DNA from: Bacillota bacterium
GTDB lineage: Bacteria; Bacillota; Clostridia; Christensenellales; UBA1242
Direction of reading: 5' to 3'
DNA length: 48,227 nt
Assembly: GCA_009780375.1 (NCBI GenBank)
Contig: WRAD01000001.1
Location: 1 to 48,227 of the forward strand
The position numbers and the translations under genes were made by a program. Positions 8,337 to 18,835 of the stretch are shown piece after piece. How positions within the stretch are numbered: position 1 is the stretch's first letter; each line of letters starts with the position of its first letter. The notes beneath the pieces were generated by a model. The model was not told the DNA's origin and made no database searches. It saw nothing but the letters and a program-made list of their open reading frames with translations.

Positions 8337-11300
8337 ATGTTCGAACTTAACAACTTTGAGAGTCTTAGAATTGGACTTGCAAGCCCAAACCGAATCCGCG
8401 AATGGTCACACGGCGAAGTAGTAAAGCCAGAAACAATTAACTATCGTACGCAAAAACCAGAAAAAGATGGTTTGTTCTGTGAACGAATTTTCGGTCCAAA
8501 AAAAGATTGGCAATGTTCATGTGGAAAATATAAACTTATTCGCTATAAAGGCGTGGTTTGTGACAAATGTGGTGTCGAAGTAACCCGCTCAATCGTTCGT
8601 CGTGAGCGTATGGGACATATCGAACTTGCCGCACCTGTCACACACATTTGGTACTTTAAAGGCGTACCCTCACGTATCGGTGCATTGTTGAATATGACAA
8701 TCAAAAATTTGGAACAAGTTATTTATTTCGTAACATACGTTGTTATTCATCCAGGCAAAACCCCACTTGCCGTTGGTCAACTTCTTTCTGATCGTGAATT
8801 GCACGAGGCACAAGAAAAATTCGGTGAAAATGCATTTAAGGCCGGAATGGGTGCAGAAGCGGTTAAAGAAATGCTTGGTAACATTGACCTTGATAAAGAA
8901 ATTCTTGAATCACAAACAATCGTGAATACCGGAAAGGGTGCAAAGCGTGAAAAAGCAATTAAAAAACTTGAACTCTTACTTGCTTTCAAACAAAGTGGTA
9001 ATTCACCATCTTGGATGGTTATGGATGTCGTGCCTGTTATCCCACCTGAACTTCGTCCAATGGTACAAATTGATGGTGGGCGTTTTGCAACAACCGACGT
9101 CAACGATCTTTATCGCAGGGTAATCAACAGAAACAACCGTTTGAAAAAGCTTGTCGGACTTGGTGCACCTGATGTTATTATTCGTAACGAAAAGCGTATG
9201 CTTCAAGAAGCAGTTGACGCACTTATTGACAATGGACGTCGTGGAAAAGCGGTTCAAGGTTCAAAAAACCGTGATCTTAAATCATTGGCGGCAGGCCTTC
9301 GTGGTAAACAAGGTCGTTTCCGTAATAACCTTCTTGGTAAACGTGTTGATTACAGTGGACGAACCGTTATCGTCGTCGGACCAGAGCTAAAACACTATCA
9401 AGTTGGTATACCAAAAGAAATGGCACTTGAACTCTTCAAACCATTTGTTATGAGAAAACTCGTCGAACTTAATCTTGCGACTCATTCACGAAGTGCAAAA
9501 CGTCTTATAGAACGAGAAAAGCCACAAGTTTGGGACGTACTTGAAGAGGTTATCAAGGATCATCCGGTTCTTCTTAACCGTCAACCAACACTTCATAGAC
9601 TCTCAATCCAGGCATTTGAACCCGTTCTTGTTGATGGTCGTGCAATACGTCTTCACCCACTTACCTGTCCTGCGTTCAACGCCGACTTTGATGGTGACCA
9701 AATGACCGTTCACGTTCCACTTTCTGCCGAAGCCAAAGCCGAAGCACGTATACTTATGCTTTCTTCAAATAATATTCTTAAACCTTCTGACGGAAAATCT
9801 GTTGTTACACCTATTAACGACGTTGTTCTTGGTTGTTATTACCTTACCCTTGTTAAAGAAGGTGCAAAAGGTGAAGGTAACATCTTCCGTTGTGAATCAG
9901 AAGTTGAAAGGGCATACCACGCAGGCGAACTTGACCTTATGGCACAAATCAAAGTGCGTCGTACTCTTGATGATATGATTCAACATTATGACGACAATGG
10001 GAAACAAAGCGAACTTGTACAAACAACCTATGGACGTATTTTGTTCAATCACTGTTTCCCACAAGACATTGACCTTGTCGATCGTTCAAAGCCAGAAAAT
10101 CGCTTTGTTTATGAAATCGACAAGGAAGTTGTTAAAAATGACCTCAATGACATTATCGTTTCGACATTTAGAAAACACGGAGCAACAGTAACAAGTGAAA
10201 CAATTGATAATCTTAAAAATACAGGGTTCAAATATTCTACAATTGGAGGTATTTCCATTGGTTTGTTTGACGCACATATTCCACTTGAACGCGAAACAAT
10301 TCTAAGTGAAACAGAGGCCGCAGTCAAAAAGGTTGAACAACAATATGCAATGGGTGCATTGACAACAGATGAAAAACTTGACAAGAATATCGCACTTTGG
10401 CAACAATGTACAGACAAAATTCAAAAAGCTGTTGTTGCGAACTTTGACAAATTCAATCCTATTAAAATGATGAGTACCTCTGGTGCACGTGGTTCAAATA
10501 AACAAATTATGCAGCTTTCTGGCATGCGTGGTATTATCGCAAACGTTTCTGGGCGAAAAGAAGACGTTCCCACAAAGTCTAATTATCGTCTTGGTCTTAA
10601 ACCACTTGAATATTTCCTTTCATCTCGTGGTGGACGAAAGGGTCTTGCGGATACCGCACTTAAAACCGCCGATGCCGGGTATCTTACTCGTCGTTTGGCA
10701 GACGTTTCTCAAGATGTTATCATTTCCGAAGATGATTGTTTTGCCTCAGCTGGAGAAAAACCAAAAGGCATGATAATGAAAGATTTACATGTTGATGGTT
10801 ATGTAGAAAAACTCAGCGGACGTATTGAGGGTCGTATTGTAACACGTGATATTATTGATCCTGCAGATTCAAAGAAAATTCTTGCAAAAGCCGGTGACAT
10901 GATAACAGACGCACAAAGTCTTGCAATTGAAAATGCAGGAATTAAAGAAGTCGAGGTTCGCACAGTTCTTACCTGTCGTTCAAAACGTGGTATCTGTGCA
11001 AGATGTTATGGCCGTGACATGACAGGGCATACCCTTGTAAATATCGGTGAAGCGGTTGGTATCATTGCCGCACAAAGTATCGGTGAACCAGGAACCCAAT
11101 TAACAATGAGAACAAAACACGTCGGTGGTATAGCAACACAAGATATTACCGCAGGTCTTCCAAGGGTTGAAGAAATTCTCGAGGCACGTTCACCAAAGGG
11201 GGTTGCAATTGTTTCTGATGTGGGAGGTCGAATTACAAACATCCGCAACGTCGAAAAACGTCAAGAAATTACTGTAACAGGTTCAGACGGCAAAGATGTT

Positions 11301-11888
11301 GTATATCTCATCCCATTTGGACTTCGTCTTGCAGTTAAAAAAGATTCCACCGTCGAGCCAGGAAGTCCACTCACCGAAGGTGTTCTTAACCCACATGACA
11401 TCTTAAGAACCCGTGGTATCAAAGCGGTTCAAGAATATCTTCTCACCGAGGTTATAAAAGTTTATAAAACGCAAGATATCGTTCTTAACAATAAGCACCT
11501 TGAAATCATTATTAGACAAATGCTTCGTAAAGTTAAAGTCGATGACCCAGGTGAAACAAGATTTCAGGCAGGAAGTGTCGTCGATGTTGCAACTTATGAA
11601 GAAGAAAACCAAGTTGCACTTGAAAGTGGTAAAAAACCTGCATATGCACGCCGTGTATTGTTGTCAATAACTAAAGCGGCACTTAAAACCGAGTCATTCT
11701 TATCTGCCGCATCATTCCAAGAAACATCTTCTGTACTTACCGAAGCCGCAATTAAAGGAAAGGTTGACAATCTTGTCGGTTTGAAGGAAAATGTTATTAT
11801 CGGGAAACTCATCCCTGCAGGAACCGGCCTTCGTCGTTACCGCAATATTAACTACAAGCTTACTTCACAAGACAAGCAACAGGCTTAA
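8337..11888 (+). CDS. rpoC: RNA polymerase beta-prime subunit RpoC
   Basis: 1183 residues, a normal length for Firmicutes. The N-terminal zinc site has Cys60, Cys62, Cys75 and Cys78. The catalytic magnesium loop NADFDGD is at 448-454 (Asp450/452/454). The second zinc site includes [13 protein letters not shown], and the bridge-helix/trigger-loop region and the [14 protein letters not shown] segment follow. An AAAGGAG Shine-Dalgarno sets the start. It assembles with RpoB, alpha and omega into core polymerase. No inteins or insertions were seen. Confidence 0.98.
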   Translation: MFELNNFESLRIGLASPNRIREWSHGEVVKPETINYRTQKPEKDGLFCERIFGPKKDWQCSCGKYKLIRYKGVVCDKCGVEVTRSIVRRERMGHIELAAPVTHIWYFKGVPSRIGALLNMTIKNLEQVIYFVTYVVIHPGKTPLAVGQLLSDRELHEAQEKFGENAFKAGMGAEAVKEMLGNIDLDKEILESQTIVNTGKGAKREKAIKKLELLLAFKQSGNSPSWMVMDVVPVIPPELRPMVQIDGGRFATTDVNDLYRRVINRNNRLKKLVGLGAPDVIIRNEKRMLQEAVDALIDNGRRGKAVQGSKNRDLKSLAAGLRGKQGRFRNNLLGKRVDYSGRTVIVVGPELKHYQVGIPKEMALELFKPFVMRKLVELNLATHSRSAKRLIEREKPQVWDVLEEVIKDHPVLLNRQPTLHRLSIQAFEPVLVDGRAIRLHPLTCPAFNADFDGDQMTVHVPLSAEAKAEARILMLSSNNILKPSDGKSVVTPINDVVLGCYYLTLVKEGAKGEGNIFRCESEVERAYHAGELDLMAQIKVRRTLDDMIQHYDDNGKQSELVQTTYGRILFNHCFPQDIDLVDRSKPENRFVYEIDKEVVKNDLNDIIVSTFRKHGATVTSETIDNLKNTGFKYSTIGGISIGLFDAHIPLERETILSETEAAVKKVEQQYAMGALTTDEKLDKNIALWQQCTDKIQKAVVANFDKFNPIKMMSTSGARGSNKQIMQLSGMRGIIANVSGRKEDVPTKSNYRLGLKPLEYFLSSRGGRKGLADTALKTADAGYLTRRLADVSQDVIISEDDCFASAGEKPKGMIMKDLHVDGYVEKLSGRIEGRIVTRDIIDPADSKKILAKAGDMITDAQSLAIENAGIKEVEVRTVLTCRSKRGICARCYGRDMTGHTLVNIGEAVGIIAAQSIGEPGTQLTMRTKHVGGIATQDITAGLPRVEEILEARSPKGVAIVSDVGGRITNIRNVEKRQEITVTGSDGKDVVYLIPFGLRLAVKKDSTVEPGSPLTEGVLNPHDILRTRGIKAVQEYLLTEVIKVYKTQDIVLNNKHLEIIIRQMLRKVKVDDPGETRFQAGSVVDVATYEEENQVALESGKKPAYARRVLLSITKAALKTESFLSAASFQETSSVLTEAAIKGKVDNLVGLKENVIIGKLIPAGTGLRRYRNINYKLTSQDKQQA

Positions 11889-11912
11889 ACGAAAAAGAAT
11901 AGGAGATTGATT

Positions 11913-12248
11913 ATGTTTGACCTTAATACGCTACTTAACGTCGCCCCATGGATTTCAAGTTCCTTTCCAATAATAAGGAACATCATAGTGGTGCTTATCG
12001 CTCTGCTTTGTTTTGTTATGATAATCGCCATCCTTGTATCTCCACCAAACACAGGTCAAGGTGGAAATGCAATCACAGGTGCGGCAGAATCCTATTACAC
12101 AAAACGTAAAGGTAAAAATAATCAAGGACGTATTCGCAACCTTATTATTATCTGTGCCGCAACAATTGCTATACTTTCAATTCTTTACTTCATCACTTAT
12201 GCAATCTTCCCAAACACAGGCGGCGGGATAATTCCTCCAATTGATTAA
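11913..12248 (+). CDS. secG: SecG-like protein-export membrane subunit
   Basis: 111 residues with two membrane helices (about 20-45 and 80-103). Between them is a cytoplasmic loop, GQGGNAITGAAESYYTKRKGKN, that resembles the SecG loop (G-x-G-x ... GGAETFFGKNKG). SecG is the accessory subunit of the SecYEG translocon. The start is the ATG 7 nt after AGGAG rather than the upstream TTG. It is 24 nt downstream of rpoC and probably in the same transcript. The family is short and weakly conserved, so the call is probable, not certain. Confidence 0.7.
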   Translation: MFDLNTLLNVAPWISSSFPIIRNIIVVLIALLCFVMIIAILVSPPNTGQGGNAITGAAESYYTKRKGKNNQGRIRNLIIICAATIAILSILYFITYAIFPNTGGGIIPPID

Positions 12249-12256
12249 AGAGTTTC

Positions 12257-12326
12257 AGAACAAAAGCACGCATACGGTATTTAGCCGAGATTTTAGTACA
12301 AAAAATTAACGATAATTCTTAGAGTA
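12257..12326 (+). repeat. Dispersed palindromic repeat, copy C1 (degenerate)
   Basis: Begins CAGAACAAAAGCACGCATACGG, then CCGAGATTTTAGTACAAA and ATTCTTAGA. The 5' hairpin is imperfect. It stands head to tail with copy C2 in the spacer after secG. Confidence 0.8.
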
Positions 12327-12405
12327 GCACAAAAGCACCTTTCGGTGCGCTCCAGTCGAGATCCTAGTACAAATGATTGAAGCGATAATTCTTAGACCAT
12401 AAAAA
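12327..12405 (+). repeat. Dispersed palindromic repeat, copy C2
   Basis: Hairpin GCACC-TTTC-GGTGC, then GTCGAGATCCTAGTACAAATG and ATTCTTAGACCATAAAAAA. Its final A-run forms the left arm of the terminator that follows. The first half matches copy B almost exactly. Confidence 0.87.
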
Positions 12406-12425
12406 AGTGCATCAAGCACTTTTTT
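12401..12425. terminator. Bidirectional terminator between secG and the 12430 gene
   Basis: AAAAAAGTGC / GCACTTTTTT with a 5-nt loop, perfect arms and T-runs on both strands. It serves the rpoBC-secG transcript on the plus strand and the minus-strand gene ending at 12430. Confidence 0.82.
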
Positions 12426-12429
12426 AAAA

Positions 12430-12855
12430 CTAGATAGAAGAAAATGTTTCCGGAATTTTAACTCTGTTAACACAAAACGATACTATGACATCATTTTCAT
12501 CACGAAGATACATACCATCGCTGTCTTTAAGATAGATGTATACTCTACTCGTTTGCCATACTCTAAAATTGATTACGTCGCTCCTTCCATTCTCAATTTT
12601 CTCCTCTAGTTGTCTTCTGATTTCAGGCATAACCTCTTGTATCTTATTCTTAAGAGATTGTTGACTTTTTTCTAAAGAACTTAACCCTACATTTTCAAGC
12701 ACTTGATTTTTTGCTGGAATCATGCAAATTGTACGACTAGGGTTGAACTGTGTGGTATTCCATTCGACGACCTCGAATCCTCCATCTGGATGCAATTCGG
12801 CTAATGATAAAATTGTACCCATTACTAAATCAAACTGTAGCACAAGTTTTGACAT
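12430..12855 (-). CDS. Hypothetical protein, 141 residues
   Basis: Not recognised. The start is the ATG downstream of AAAGGA (10-nt gap), three codons inside the longest frame. It is soluble, with a long charged helix in the middle (about residues 62-92, LEKSQQSLKNKIQEVMPEIRRQLEEK) between two beta-rich ends. No zinc site or membrane segment is seen. It has its own promoter in the divergent region shared with hisS. Confidence 0.7.
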   Translation of the reverse strand: MSKLVLQFDLVMGTILSLAELHPDGGFEVVEWNTTQFNPSRTICMIPAKNQVLENVGLSSLEKSQQSLKNKIQEVMPEIRRQLEEKIENGRSDVINFRVWQTSRVYIYLKDSDGMYLRDENDVIVSFCVNRVKIPETFSSI

Positions 12856-12910
12856 TTCAATCAATTCCTTTCGCCTCTTTTAGGCATAGATTTTTTGTAA
12901 TGCTTGGACA

Positions 12911-12954
12911 AGTATATCAAAAACTGGACTTGTTTGTCAAGTACGTGGTATAAT
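12911..12954. promoter_or_regulatory. Divergent promoters for the 12855 gene and hisS
   Basis: Minus strand: TTGACA (complement of 12935-12940), 18-bp spacer, TATACT (complement of 12911-12916). Plus strand: TATAAT at 12949-12954, 6 nt before the hisS ATG. The regions overlap, so the two start sites may compete for polymerase. Confidence 0.7.
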
Positions 12955-12960
12955 TCAAGT

Positions 12961-14256
12961 ATGGAAAAATTTAAACCAAGCAATATCAAAGGTGCAATCG
13001 ACACACTTCCTTCAACCCAGATTTTGCGAAACCATGTTACAAATACACTAAAACAAAACTTTGAGGCATATGGATACCTACCTATTGAAACCGCATTTCT
13101 TAACAATCTTGACGTTTTAACATATAAATATGACCAAAATGCAGAGATAGTCCGTGAAATTTACAAAATCCGTGACCAAGGCGAAAGAGATCTTGGACTC
13201 CGTTTTGATTTAACTGTTCCATTTTCAAAATTCATTGCAACCAATCGCCAAATCAAAATGCCTTTTCGTCGCTATGAGATTGGAAAAGTATTCCGTAATG
13301 GCCCTGTAAAAACAGGTCGATTACGAGAATTCTATCAATGCGATATAGATGTGGTTGGCACAGAAAGCCAACATGTTGAGGCGGAAATTATCGCCTTGGC
13401 CGTTAAATGCTATCTTGAACTTGGTATTGTTCCTGTTGTCAAATATAATAATCGCAAGTTTCTTACCGCTTTAATAGAGCCAAGGCTTAAAAACAAACAA
13501 GACATTGACAAAGTCATCGGCACAATTGATAAAATAGATAAAATCTCAGAAAAAGAATTCACTTCCGAACTTCTCGAGTTTATGACAGAAGAAAATGTGG
13601 ATGATTTATGTATGTTGTTTGTGGACAGTGTCAAGAGTCCGTTATTGTTAGAGGCTGTGGCGGCATCACTTACCCATAATTCAAATCCTATTGACATCCA
13701 CGATATTTTGGATGAAGGGTTTACAGAAATTCTTAAATTAAAAAAACTTCTGACTGACTTTGGTGTCGAAGAGTACTGCCACTTTACACCAAGTTTGGCA
13801 CGAGGATTAAACGTTTATACCTCAACAGTTTTCGAAGTCGTCGATAAACAAGGTCGCATACAAAGTGCAATTGGTGCAGGAGGCCGATACGATAATATAA
13901 TCACCGATTGGATAGATAATGGTCTTAAATATCCCGCGGTAGGGTTTTCTTTCGGGCTTGAAGCAATTATGGCATTACTTGGTGATAATGAAAACAATAA
14001 AATTCATTGCTCGCCAATTGACATGTTGCTTGTTTCTATGGATGCCACGAAAGAAACAAATAATCTCGCCAATAACTTTCGTTCACAAAATAAACGTGTT
14101 CTTGTTATGTACAATACAAAAATCAAACACGCATTTGAATATGCAAATAAAGAAAACATTCCTTTTGTTGCGGTAATTGGTGAAAAAGAAATCAAAGCAG
14201 GTGAATTTAAAATCAAAGATATGGCAACAGGCATTGAAACAAAGCAAAAAATTTAA
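12961..14256 (+). CDS. hisS: Histidyl-tRNA synthetase, archaeal/eukaryotic-like type
   Basis: 431-residue class II synthetase. It charges tRNA-His with histidine. Motif 2 reads RRYEIGKVFRNG ... GRLREFYQCDIDV (about 103-132), the histidine loop reads LARGLNVYTSTVFE, motif 3 begins IGAGGRYDNI, and a C-terminal anticodon domain is present. REFYQCD is the form seen in eukaryotic and archaeal HisRS; the usual bacterial form is RQFHQ. The segment IYKIRDQGER ... LRFDLTVPFSKFI also matches eukaryotic enzymes best. The start is the ATG 6 nt after TATAAT; no Shine-Dalgarno, so probably leaderless. There is no room for a T-box leader. HisZ is unlikely because the catalytic loops are intact. Confidence 0.88.
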   Translation: MEKFKPSNIKGAIDTLPSTQILRNHVTNTLKQNFEAYGYLPIETAFLNNLDVLTYKYDQNAEIVREIYKIRDQGERDLGLRFDLTVPFSKFIATNRQIKMPFRRYEIGKVFRNGPVKTGRLREFYQCDIDVVGTESQHVEAEIIALAVKCYLELGIVPVVKYNNRKFLTALIEPRLKNKQDIDKVIGTIDKIDKISEKEFTSELLEFMTEENVDDLCMLFVDSVKSPLLLEAVAASLTHNSNPIDIHDILDEGFTEILKLKKLLTDFGVEEYCHFTPSLARGLNVYTSTVFEVVDKQGRIQSAIGAGGRYDNIITDWIDNGLKYPAVGFSFGLEAIMALLGDNENNKIHCSPIDMLLVSMDATKETNNLANNFRSQNKRVLVMYNTKIKHAFEYANKENIPFVAVIGEKEIKAGEFKIKDMATGIETKQKI

Positions 14257-14319
14257 TTATTTTATATTCACTTGCCATAACATTGAATGTACGCTAGAAT
14301 TAGTCAAGGAGAAAACCTT

Positions 14320-14649
14320 ATGAACAGATGCCCAAAATGTAACAATAGTACAGTTGTAAAAGTCACAACACAAAACAAACACAAAAACACCCGTGGAAAT
14401 ATGGGTATATTGCTTTGGATTATATTCTTTCCGTTTATGTTGATTTGGTGGTTTATACGTCACTTCATTCTGGGCGGACGTGACCACGAATTCCATAAAG
14501 AAACATATTGGCGTTGTAATTACTGTGCTCACCAATTTACAGATGCACAACCAATCACAAATCCACAGCAGATCACACTCGGACACGCCGCCGACGTACC
14601 AAACCTCGAACCACAATCCACAATATCACAACAACCGCCACAATCATAA
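14320..14649 (+). CDS. Zinc-ribbon membrane protein of unknown function
   Basis: 109 residues. Two CxxC knuckles, RCPKCNN (residues 3-7) and WRCNYC (about 67-71), could hold one zinc ion. One hydrophobic segment (about 28-48, ILLWIIFFPFMLIWWFI) lies between them, and the tail is Q/P rich. The start follows AAGGAGAAAACCTT. Its last 77 bases overlap the end of the opposite-strand gene. No specific function can be given. Confidence 0.75.
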   Translation: MNRCPKCNNSTVVKVTTQNKHKNTRGNMGILLWIIFFPFMLIWWFIRHFILGGRDHEFHKETYWRCNYCAHQFTDAQPITNPQQITLGHAADVPNLEPQSTISQQPPQS

Positions 14650-15223
14650 ACCCATGGAAAATATATGTTGAATATCCACCACAAAGCAATACCAGCCCGA
14701 CGATTATTAAACCACTGATAACCGTTCCTATGCATAACGCAACCAGTGATTTTGTAAAACCTAATCCAAGAAATACCGCAATTGCACTTGCCGTCCAAAC
14801 ACCAGTAAGTGGAATCGGCACCGCAGAAAATACAAGAACAAACAGAAATTGCTTTTTCACGGCTTGCTTGTCTACAATAGAAACATCCATTACTTGGGGT
14901 TCAAGTTTTGTTACTTTCTTTGCTTTGTTTTTGAACTTTTCTTCTAAATAATTCACAAAGTTTCTTATATATTTTATTTTTTTTAGAATCTCAAAAATCG
15001 GTCTCAGCAGCAAAAGCAAAATACTTGCCACAAATATACACGAAAGCACGCTTAGTATAAATGATTGCCATATCGTAAGTGCATCAGAACCAAACAGTTT
15101 TTCGCTTGCCCCAAAGGGTATTGCACCCCTTAATTCTACCACCGGCAAAATCGCAATAAATACCGTTGCGATTGCCACATTACCACCGAAGATGTTTACA
15201 AAAAAATTCTCAATAAAACTCAC
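14573..15223 (-). CDS. Small multidrug export family (COG2426-like) membrane protein
   Basis: About 216 residues with four to five membrane helices. The N-terminal block IAILPVVELRGAIPFGA is the signature of the putative small multidrug exporter family (PF06695). A charged cytoplasmic loop (KYIRNFVNYLEEKFKNKAKK) follows the second helix. The C-terminus ends in an Arg-rich stretch overlapping the convergent gene by 77 bp. The start is uncertain: a GTG at 15223 lies 7 nt after a CATACT box, whereas the longest frame begins with TTG at 15241. The transport function of the family is itself weakly established. Confidence 0.75.
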   Translation of the reverse strand: MSFIENFFVNIFGGNVAIATVFIAILPVVELRGAIPFGASEKLFGSDALTIWQSFILSVLSCIFVASILLLLLRPIFEILKKIKYIRNFVNYLEEKFKNKAKKVTKLEPQVMDVSIVDKQAVKKQFLFVLVFSAVPIPLTGVWTASAIAVFLGLGFTKSLVALCIGTVISGLIIVGLVLLCGGYSTYIFHGFMIVAVVVILWIVVRGLVRRRRVRV

Positions 15224-15307
15224 TGTCCCTAGTATGTGCAAATCTGTCTACACTTTGTAACGGCTTTATTTAAGTTAATTATTTATTTTGTGTGATATAA
15301 TCAAGAT

Positions 15308-15949
15308 ATGACCCAAACCGCAACCAAATCAATAGTGGTAACCGCAATTGCAACATTTGCCGTTCTTTTTATGTTGTTTGCGTATGGCATAGGTTTGTTT
15401 GCGTTTTTCTTTCCGCGTTCTATGATTGGCTTTATGCAACGTCTTGGTAATCATCAATCGGCGGCTATGATGGCACATCGTGCATACATAAGCAATCCAA
15501 ACCAAGCAAACCGCATACGAGCCCTTGACACCTTTATTGATGCAAATAGATACAATCGCACAACAATAAGTCTTATTAACTCTGCATTCGAATTTGCAGG
15601 CGAGGGTAACTTTGAAATTGGTCGCCATAAAATGCATCCAAGATTCAGCCATCTTTATGCCCGCACAAGAATGAACCTTGGACAAAATAATTACGCAGTC
15701 ATATTTGTCACCTCGTCACTTGAATTCATTGACATAACTCATCCTTGTTTACTGTATTTTACAGTAACCAGCTTTGATACACTTTCTCCAGAACAAAGAA
15801 TTTTACTTCGCACATATCTTATTAATTACTTTAACGATTTCCAGCATGAACTGGATTGGCATTTGAATTTCGGAGATCTTACGCAAAATGATGAAGTCTA
15901 TATAATCGCCCGAGGATTTATCAGTTTCGTTCACGCATATCTTAATTAA
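15308..15949 (+). CDS. Hypothetical membrane-anchored protein
   Basis: 213 residues with one or two N-terminal membrane segments (about 9-37) and a soluble remainder with helical, TPR-like character (residues 45-110: repeated A/L/Y-rich helices ending NPNQANRIRALDTFIDANRYN). I do not recognise a family. TATAAT (15296-15301) stands 6 nt before the ATG and no Shine-Dalgarno exists, so the mRNA is probably leaderless. hflX follows after 16 nt and may be co-transcribed. Confidence 0.7.
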   Translation: MTQTATKSIVVTAIATFAVLFMLFAYGIGLFAFFFPRSMIGFMQRLGNHQSAAMMAHRAYISNPNQANRIRALDTFIDANRYNRTTISLINSAFEFAGEGNFEIGRHKMHPRFSHLYARTRMNLGQNNYAVIFVTSSLEFIDITHPCLLYFTVTSFDTLSPEQRILLRTYLINYFNDFQHELDWHLNFGDLTQNDEVYIIARGFISFVHAYLN

Positions 15950-15965
15950 TTTTAAAGGGGTATAT

Positions 15966-17090
15966 ATGAAAATATATGATAATACACTACAACCCGATAA
16001 CGCAATTCTAGTAGGCGTCGGCATAAGTGAAACAATCTGCGAACAATCGCTTGATGAACTTGCCGGACTGTGTGCCTCCTGTAACATTTTGGATGTTGGC
16101 CGTATTGTTCAGAACCGAAAAGATATCGACGTAACATACTTTGTAGGCAAAGGCAAAGTAGATGAAATCAAAACAATGGTAGAACAAAACAATGCGAACG
16201 TTGTTGTTTTTGACGTAGAATTATCTGGAAGCAAGCAACGAAATCTTGAAAGAGAGTTGGGAGTGCCTGTACTTGACCGAAGTAAAATTATCCTTGATAT
16301 ATTTGCTCAGAGGGCACAAAGCATGGAAGGGCAACTTCAAGTTGAACTTGCTCAACTTAAATATCTTATGCCACGTCTAATAGGCTCTCAAGGCCTTATG
16401 AGTAAGATGAAGAATGCGGTAGGGATGCGAGGCCCTGGTGAGAAGAAGCTTGAAATGGATCGACGTAAAATCAAAGATGAAATCATCGAACTTGAACGTC
16501 GCCTTAAAAAGGTTGCACAAAACCGTATAATCAATCGCCAGTCCGCGATTCAAGGTGGCAAACCTCGGATCGCACTTGTCGGATATACAAACAGTGGTAA
16601 ATCAACACTACTTAACACTCTTACAAAAGCGGGAATATATGCGGAAGACCAACTCTTCGCAACACTTGATCCCAAAACCGCAAATTTATATATTCCACCT
16701 GTACTTGATAATGAAAACTTTTCACAAAAAGGCCTCCAATGCTTGCTTACCGATACAGTAGGTTTTATTGACAAATTACCACACGAATTTATCAAAGCCT
16801 TTGAAAGCACTCTGGACGAGGCACGTTATGCCAACCTTCTTCTTCATGTTGTAGACATTTCAAACACCGATTATCAACAACAAATAAACGTTGTAAATTC
16901 TGTTCTTGAAAAGATTAATGCCTGTAATGTTAAAACAATCCTTGTACTTAATAAAATTGACAACTTGTCAACAATCGGCATCGAAATACTTGGGCGTGAA
17001 TTCAAAAATTATAACTTTGTTACCGTTTCCGCAAAAAAGAATATCGGAATTGATAATCTTAAAAATGCTGTACTTAATGCACTAAGTTAA
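15966..17090 (+). CDS. hflX: Ribosome-associated GTPase HflX
   Basis: 374 residues. HflX splits stalled or heat-damaged ribosomes. The N-terminal HflX domain contains VGKGKVDEI, the LDRSKIILDIFAQRA block and the linker GPGEKKLEMDRR. The GTPase domain has G1 GYTNSGKS (about 206-213), G3 DTVGF and G4 NKID. Shine-Dalgarno AAAGGGG precedes the ATG. Length and motif order are normal. Confidence 0.96.
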   Translation: MKIYDNTLQPDNAILVGVGISETICEQSLDELAGLCASCNILDVGRIVQNRKDIDVTYFVGKGKVDEIKTMVEQNNANVVVFDVELSGSKQRNLERELGVPVLDRSKIILDIFAQRAQSMEGQLQVELAQLKYLMPRLIGSQGLMSKMKNAVGMRGPGEKKLEMDRRKIKDEIIELERRLKKVAQNRIINRQSAIQGGKPRIALVGYTNSGKSTLLNTLTKAGIYAEDQLFATLDPKTANLYIPPVLDNENFSQKGLQCLLTDTVGFIDKLPHEFIKAFESTLDEARYANLLLHVVDISNTDYQQQINVVNSVLEKINACNVKTILVLNKIDNLSTIGIEILGREFKNYNFVTVSAKKNIGIDNLKNAVLNALS

Positions 17091-17152
17091 GCAATTCTTC
17101 CCACTTATTGCACACGTCATCTAAATATATAAAACTATGGTACAATATAAAC

Positions 17153-18820
17153 ATGGAAAACAAAGAAAGTTTGAACTGGATTGAACGTGACATAATCGAA
17201 AGCAAAGCCAAAGGACAAACGATTATTACAAGGTTCCCACCAGAACCAAATGGATATATGCACATAGGTCATGCAAAAGCATCCTTTTGGAATTTTACTT
17301 TTGCACAAAAATATGGTGATGGACATTTTAATCTTAGATTTGATGACACAAATCCAGAAAAAGAAGATATGCACTATGTTGAAACAATGATTGCCGATTT
17401 AAAGTGGCTTGGCATTAAGTGGAAAAACCTGTGCTTTGCATCTGATTATTATCAACTTATGTATGATCTTGCTTGTGGGCTTATCAATCGTGGGCTTGCT
17501 TATGTAGATTTTCAAACCGCAGATCAAATTACCGCCACACGTGGAAATTTTCAAATATCTGGTGTTCAAAGCCCTTATCGAAATACAACTGCCGAAGACA
17601 ATTTAAAAATATTTGCCGATATGAAGGCGGGTAAATACAAGGACGGTGTATGTGTTTTGCGTGCAAAAATTGATATGGCACACGGTAATATGTGTATGAG
17701 AGACCCTATTATCTACTGTATCAAACATACTCCACATTATCGTACTCAAAACAAATGGTGTATATATCCACTCTATGATTATGCACATCCACTTGAAGAT
17801 GCTATTGAATTTGTAAGCCACAGTAACTGCAGCCTGGAATTTGATAACAATCGTCCACTTTATGACTGGTATATCGACAATATTTGGGATGATCTTGAAT
17901 CAAGACGAAAAACACCTAAAGGTTCACAATTTAAACCACGTCAATCGGAATTCAGCAGATTGAATATCGAACAATTTGTTATGAGCAAAAGATACCTCAA
18001 GCGATTTGTTGATGAACAAACGGTTGACGGATGGGATGATCCACGAATGCCGACGATAAGCGGTATGCGCAGACGCGGATATACACCAGAGGCAATTCTT
18101 GCTTTTGTTGAATCAACTGGACTTTCAAGAACACCTATGACCGTACCAATGTCCGCACTTGAATTTTATATAAGAACGCATCTTGATCCGATTGCCACAC
18201 GGGTGTCTGTGGTACAAAACCCTATTCTTGTCAAGATTACAAATTATACAAACAAAAGCAACGAATATTTACAAATCGCCAACAACCCTCACGATGAAAC
18301 ATTTGGCAAACATGAAATTACCTTTGGCAAAGAAATATATATAGATGCAGATGATTTCAACTTGAACCCACCACCTAAATATAAAAGGCTTTTTTTAGGT
18401 GGCACCATTCGTCTCAAAGGTGCATATATTATCAAATGCGATAATGTTGTTACCGCCCCTGATGGCTCAATTTCTTATCTTGAATGTACTTATTTCGAAA
18501 ATTCTAAAAGTGGTTTTGACACAAGTGGCATTAAACCAAATGGCGTAATAAATTACGTACATGATGGGGTTGAAATACAGATTAATGAATACCAACCGTT
18601 GCTTCACAGTGGCACAGACCTAGCGGAAGAAAATTTAAATAGAGACAGTAAAAAAACATTCACCGCACTTGCAGAAAAATACTTGATAGATTTACACAAA
18701 GACCTTTTACCCAAATCATTACAGTTTGTAAGAAAAGGCTTTTATACACTTGACAAAAAACTCAGTACAAGTGATAATCTAATCTTCACCAGAACAGTAG
18801 GATTAAAAGAAGGAATGTAA
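17153..18820 (+). CDS. glnS: Glutaminyl-tRNA synthetase
   Basis: 555-residue class I synthetase charging tRNA-Gln directly. The HIGH motif is HIGH at 37-40 within PPEPNGYMHIGHAK, and the KMSKS counterpart is VMSKR (about 275-279). The GlnRS block LRFDDTNPEKED and the two-barrel anticodon domain are present. The longest frame starts 15 codons earlier, but the TACAAT box at 17141-17146 lies 6 nt before this ATG and there is no Shine-Dalgarno, so a leaderless start here is preferred. Its presence means at least tRNA-Gln need not use the GatCAB route. Confidence 0.96.
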   Translation: MENKESLNWIERDIIESKAKGQTIITRFPPEPNGYMHIGHAKASFWNFTFAQKYGDGHFNLRFDDTNPEKEDMHYVETMIADLKWLGIKWKNLCFASDYYQLMYDLACGLINRGLAYVDFQTADQITATRGNFQISGVQSPYRNTTAEDNLKIFADMKAGKYKDGVCVLRAKIDMAHGNMCMRDPIIYCIKHTPHYRTQNKWCIYPLYDYAHPLEDAIEFVSHSNCSLEFDNNRPLYDWYIDNIWDDLESRRKTPKGSQFKPRQSEFSRLNIEQFVMSKRYLKRFVDEQTVDGWDDPRMPTISGMRRRGYTPEAILAFVESTGLSRTPMTVPMSALEFYIRTHLDPIATRVSVVQNPILVKITNYTNKSNEYLQIANNPHDETFGKHEITFGKEIYIDADDFNLNPPPKYKRLFLGGTIRLKGAYIIKCDNVVTAPDGSISYLECTYFENSKSGFDTSGIKPNGVINYVHDGVEIQINEYQPLLHSGTDLAEENLNRDSKKTFTALAEKYLIDLHKDLLPKSLQFVRKGFYTLDKKLSTSDNLIFTRTVGLKEGM

Positions 18821-18835
18821 CTACAAGGAGGCAAC

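Noticed and set aside
12257..12405. Tandem repeats after secG as a CRISPR array
   Set aside because: Only two units of about 70-80 bp with no unique spacers between them, and the same units occur alone elsewhere.
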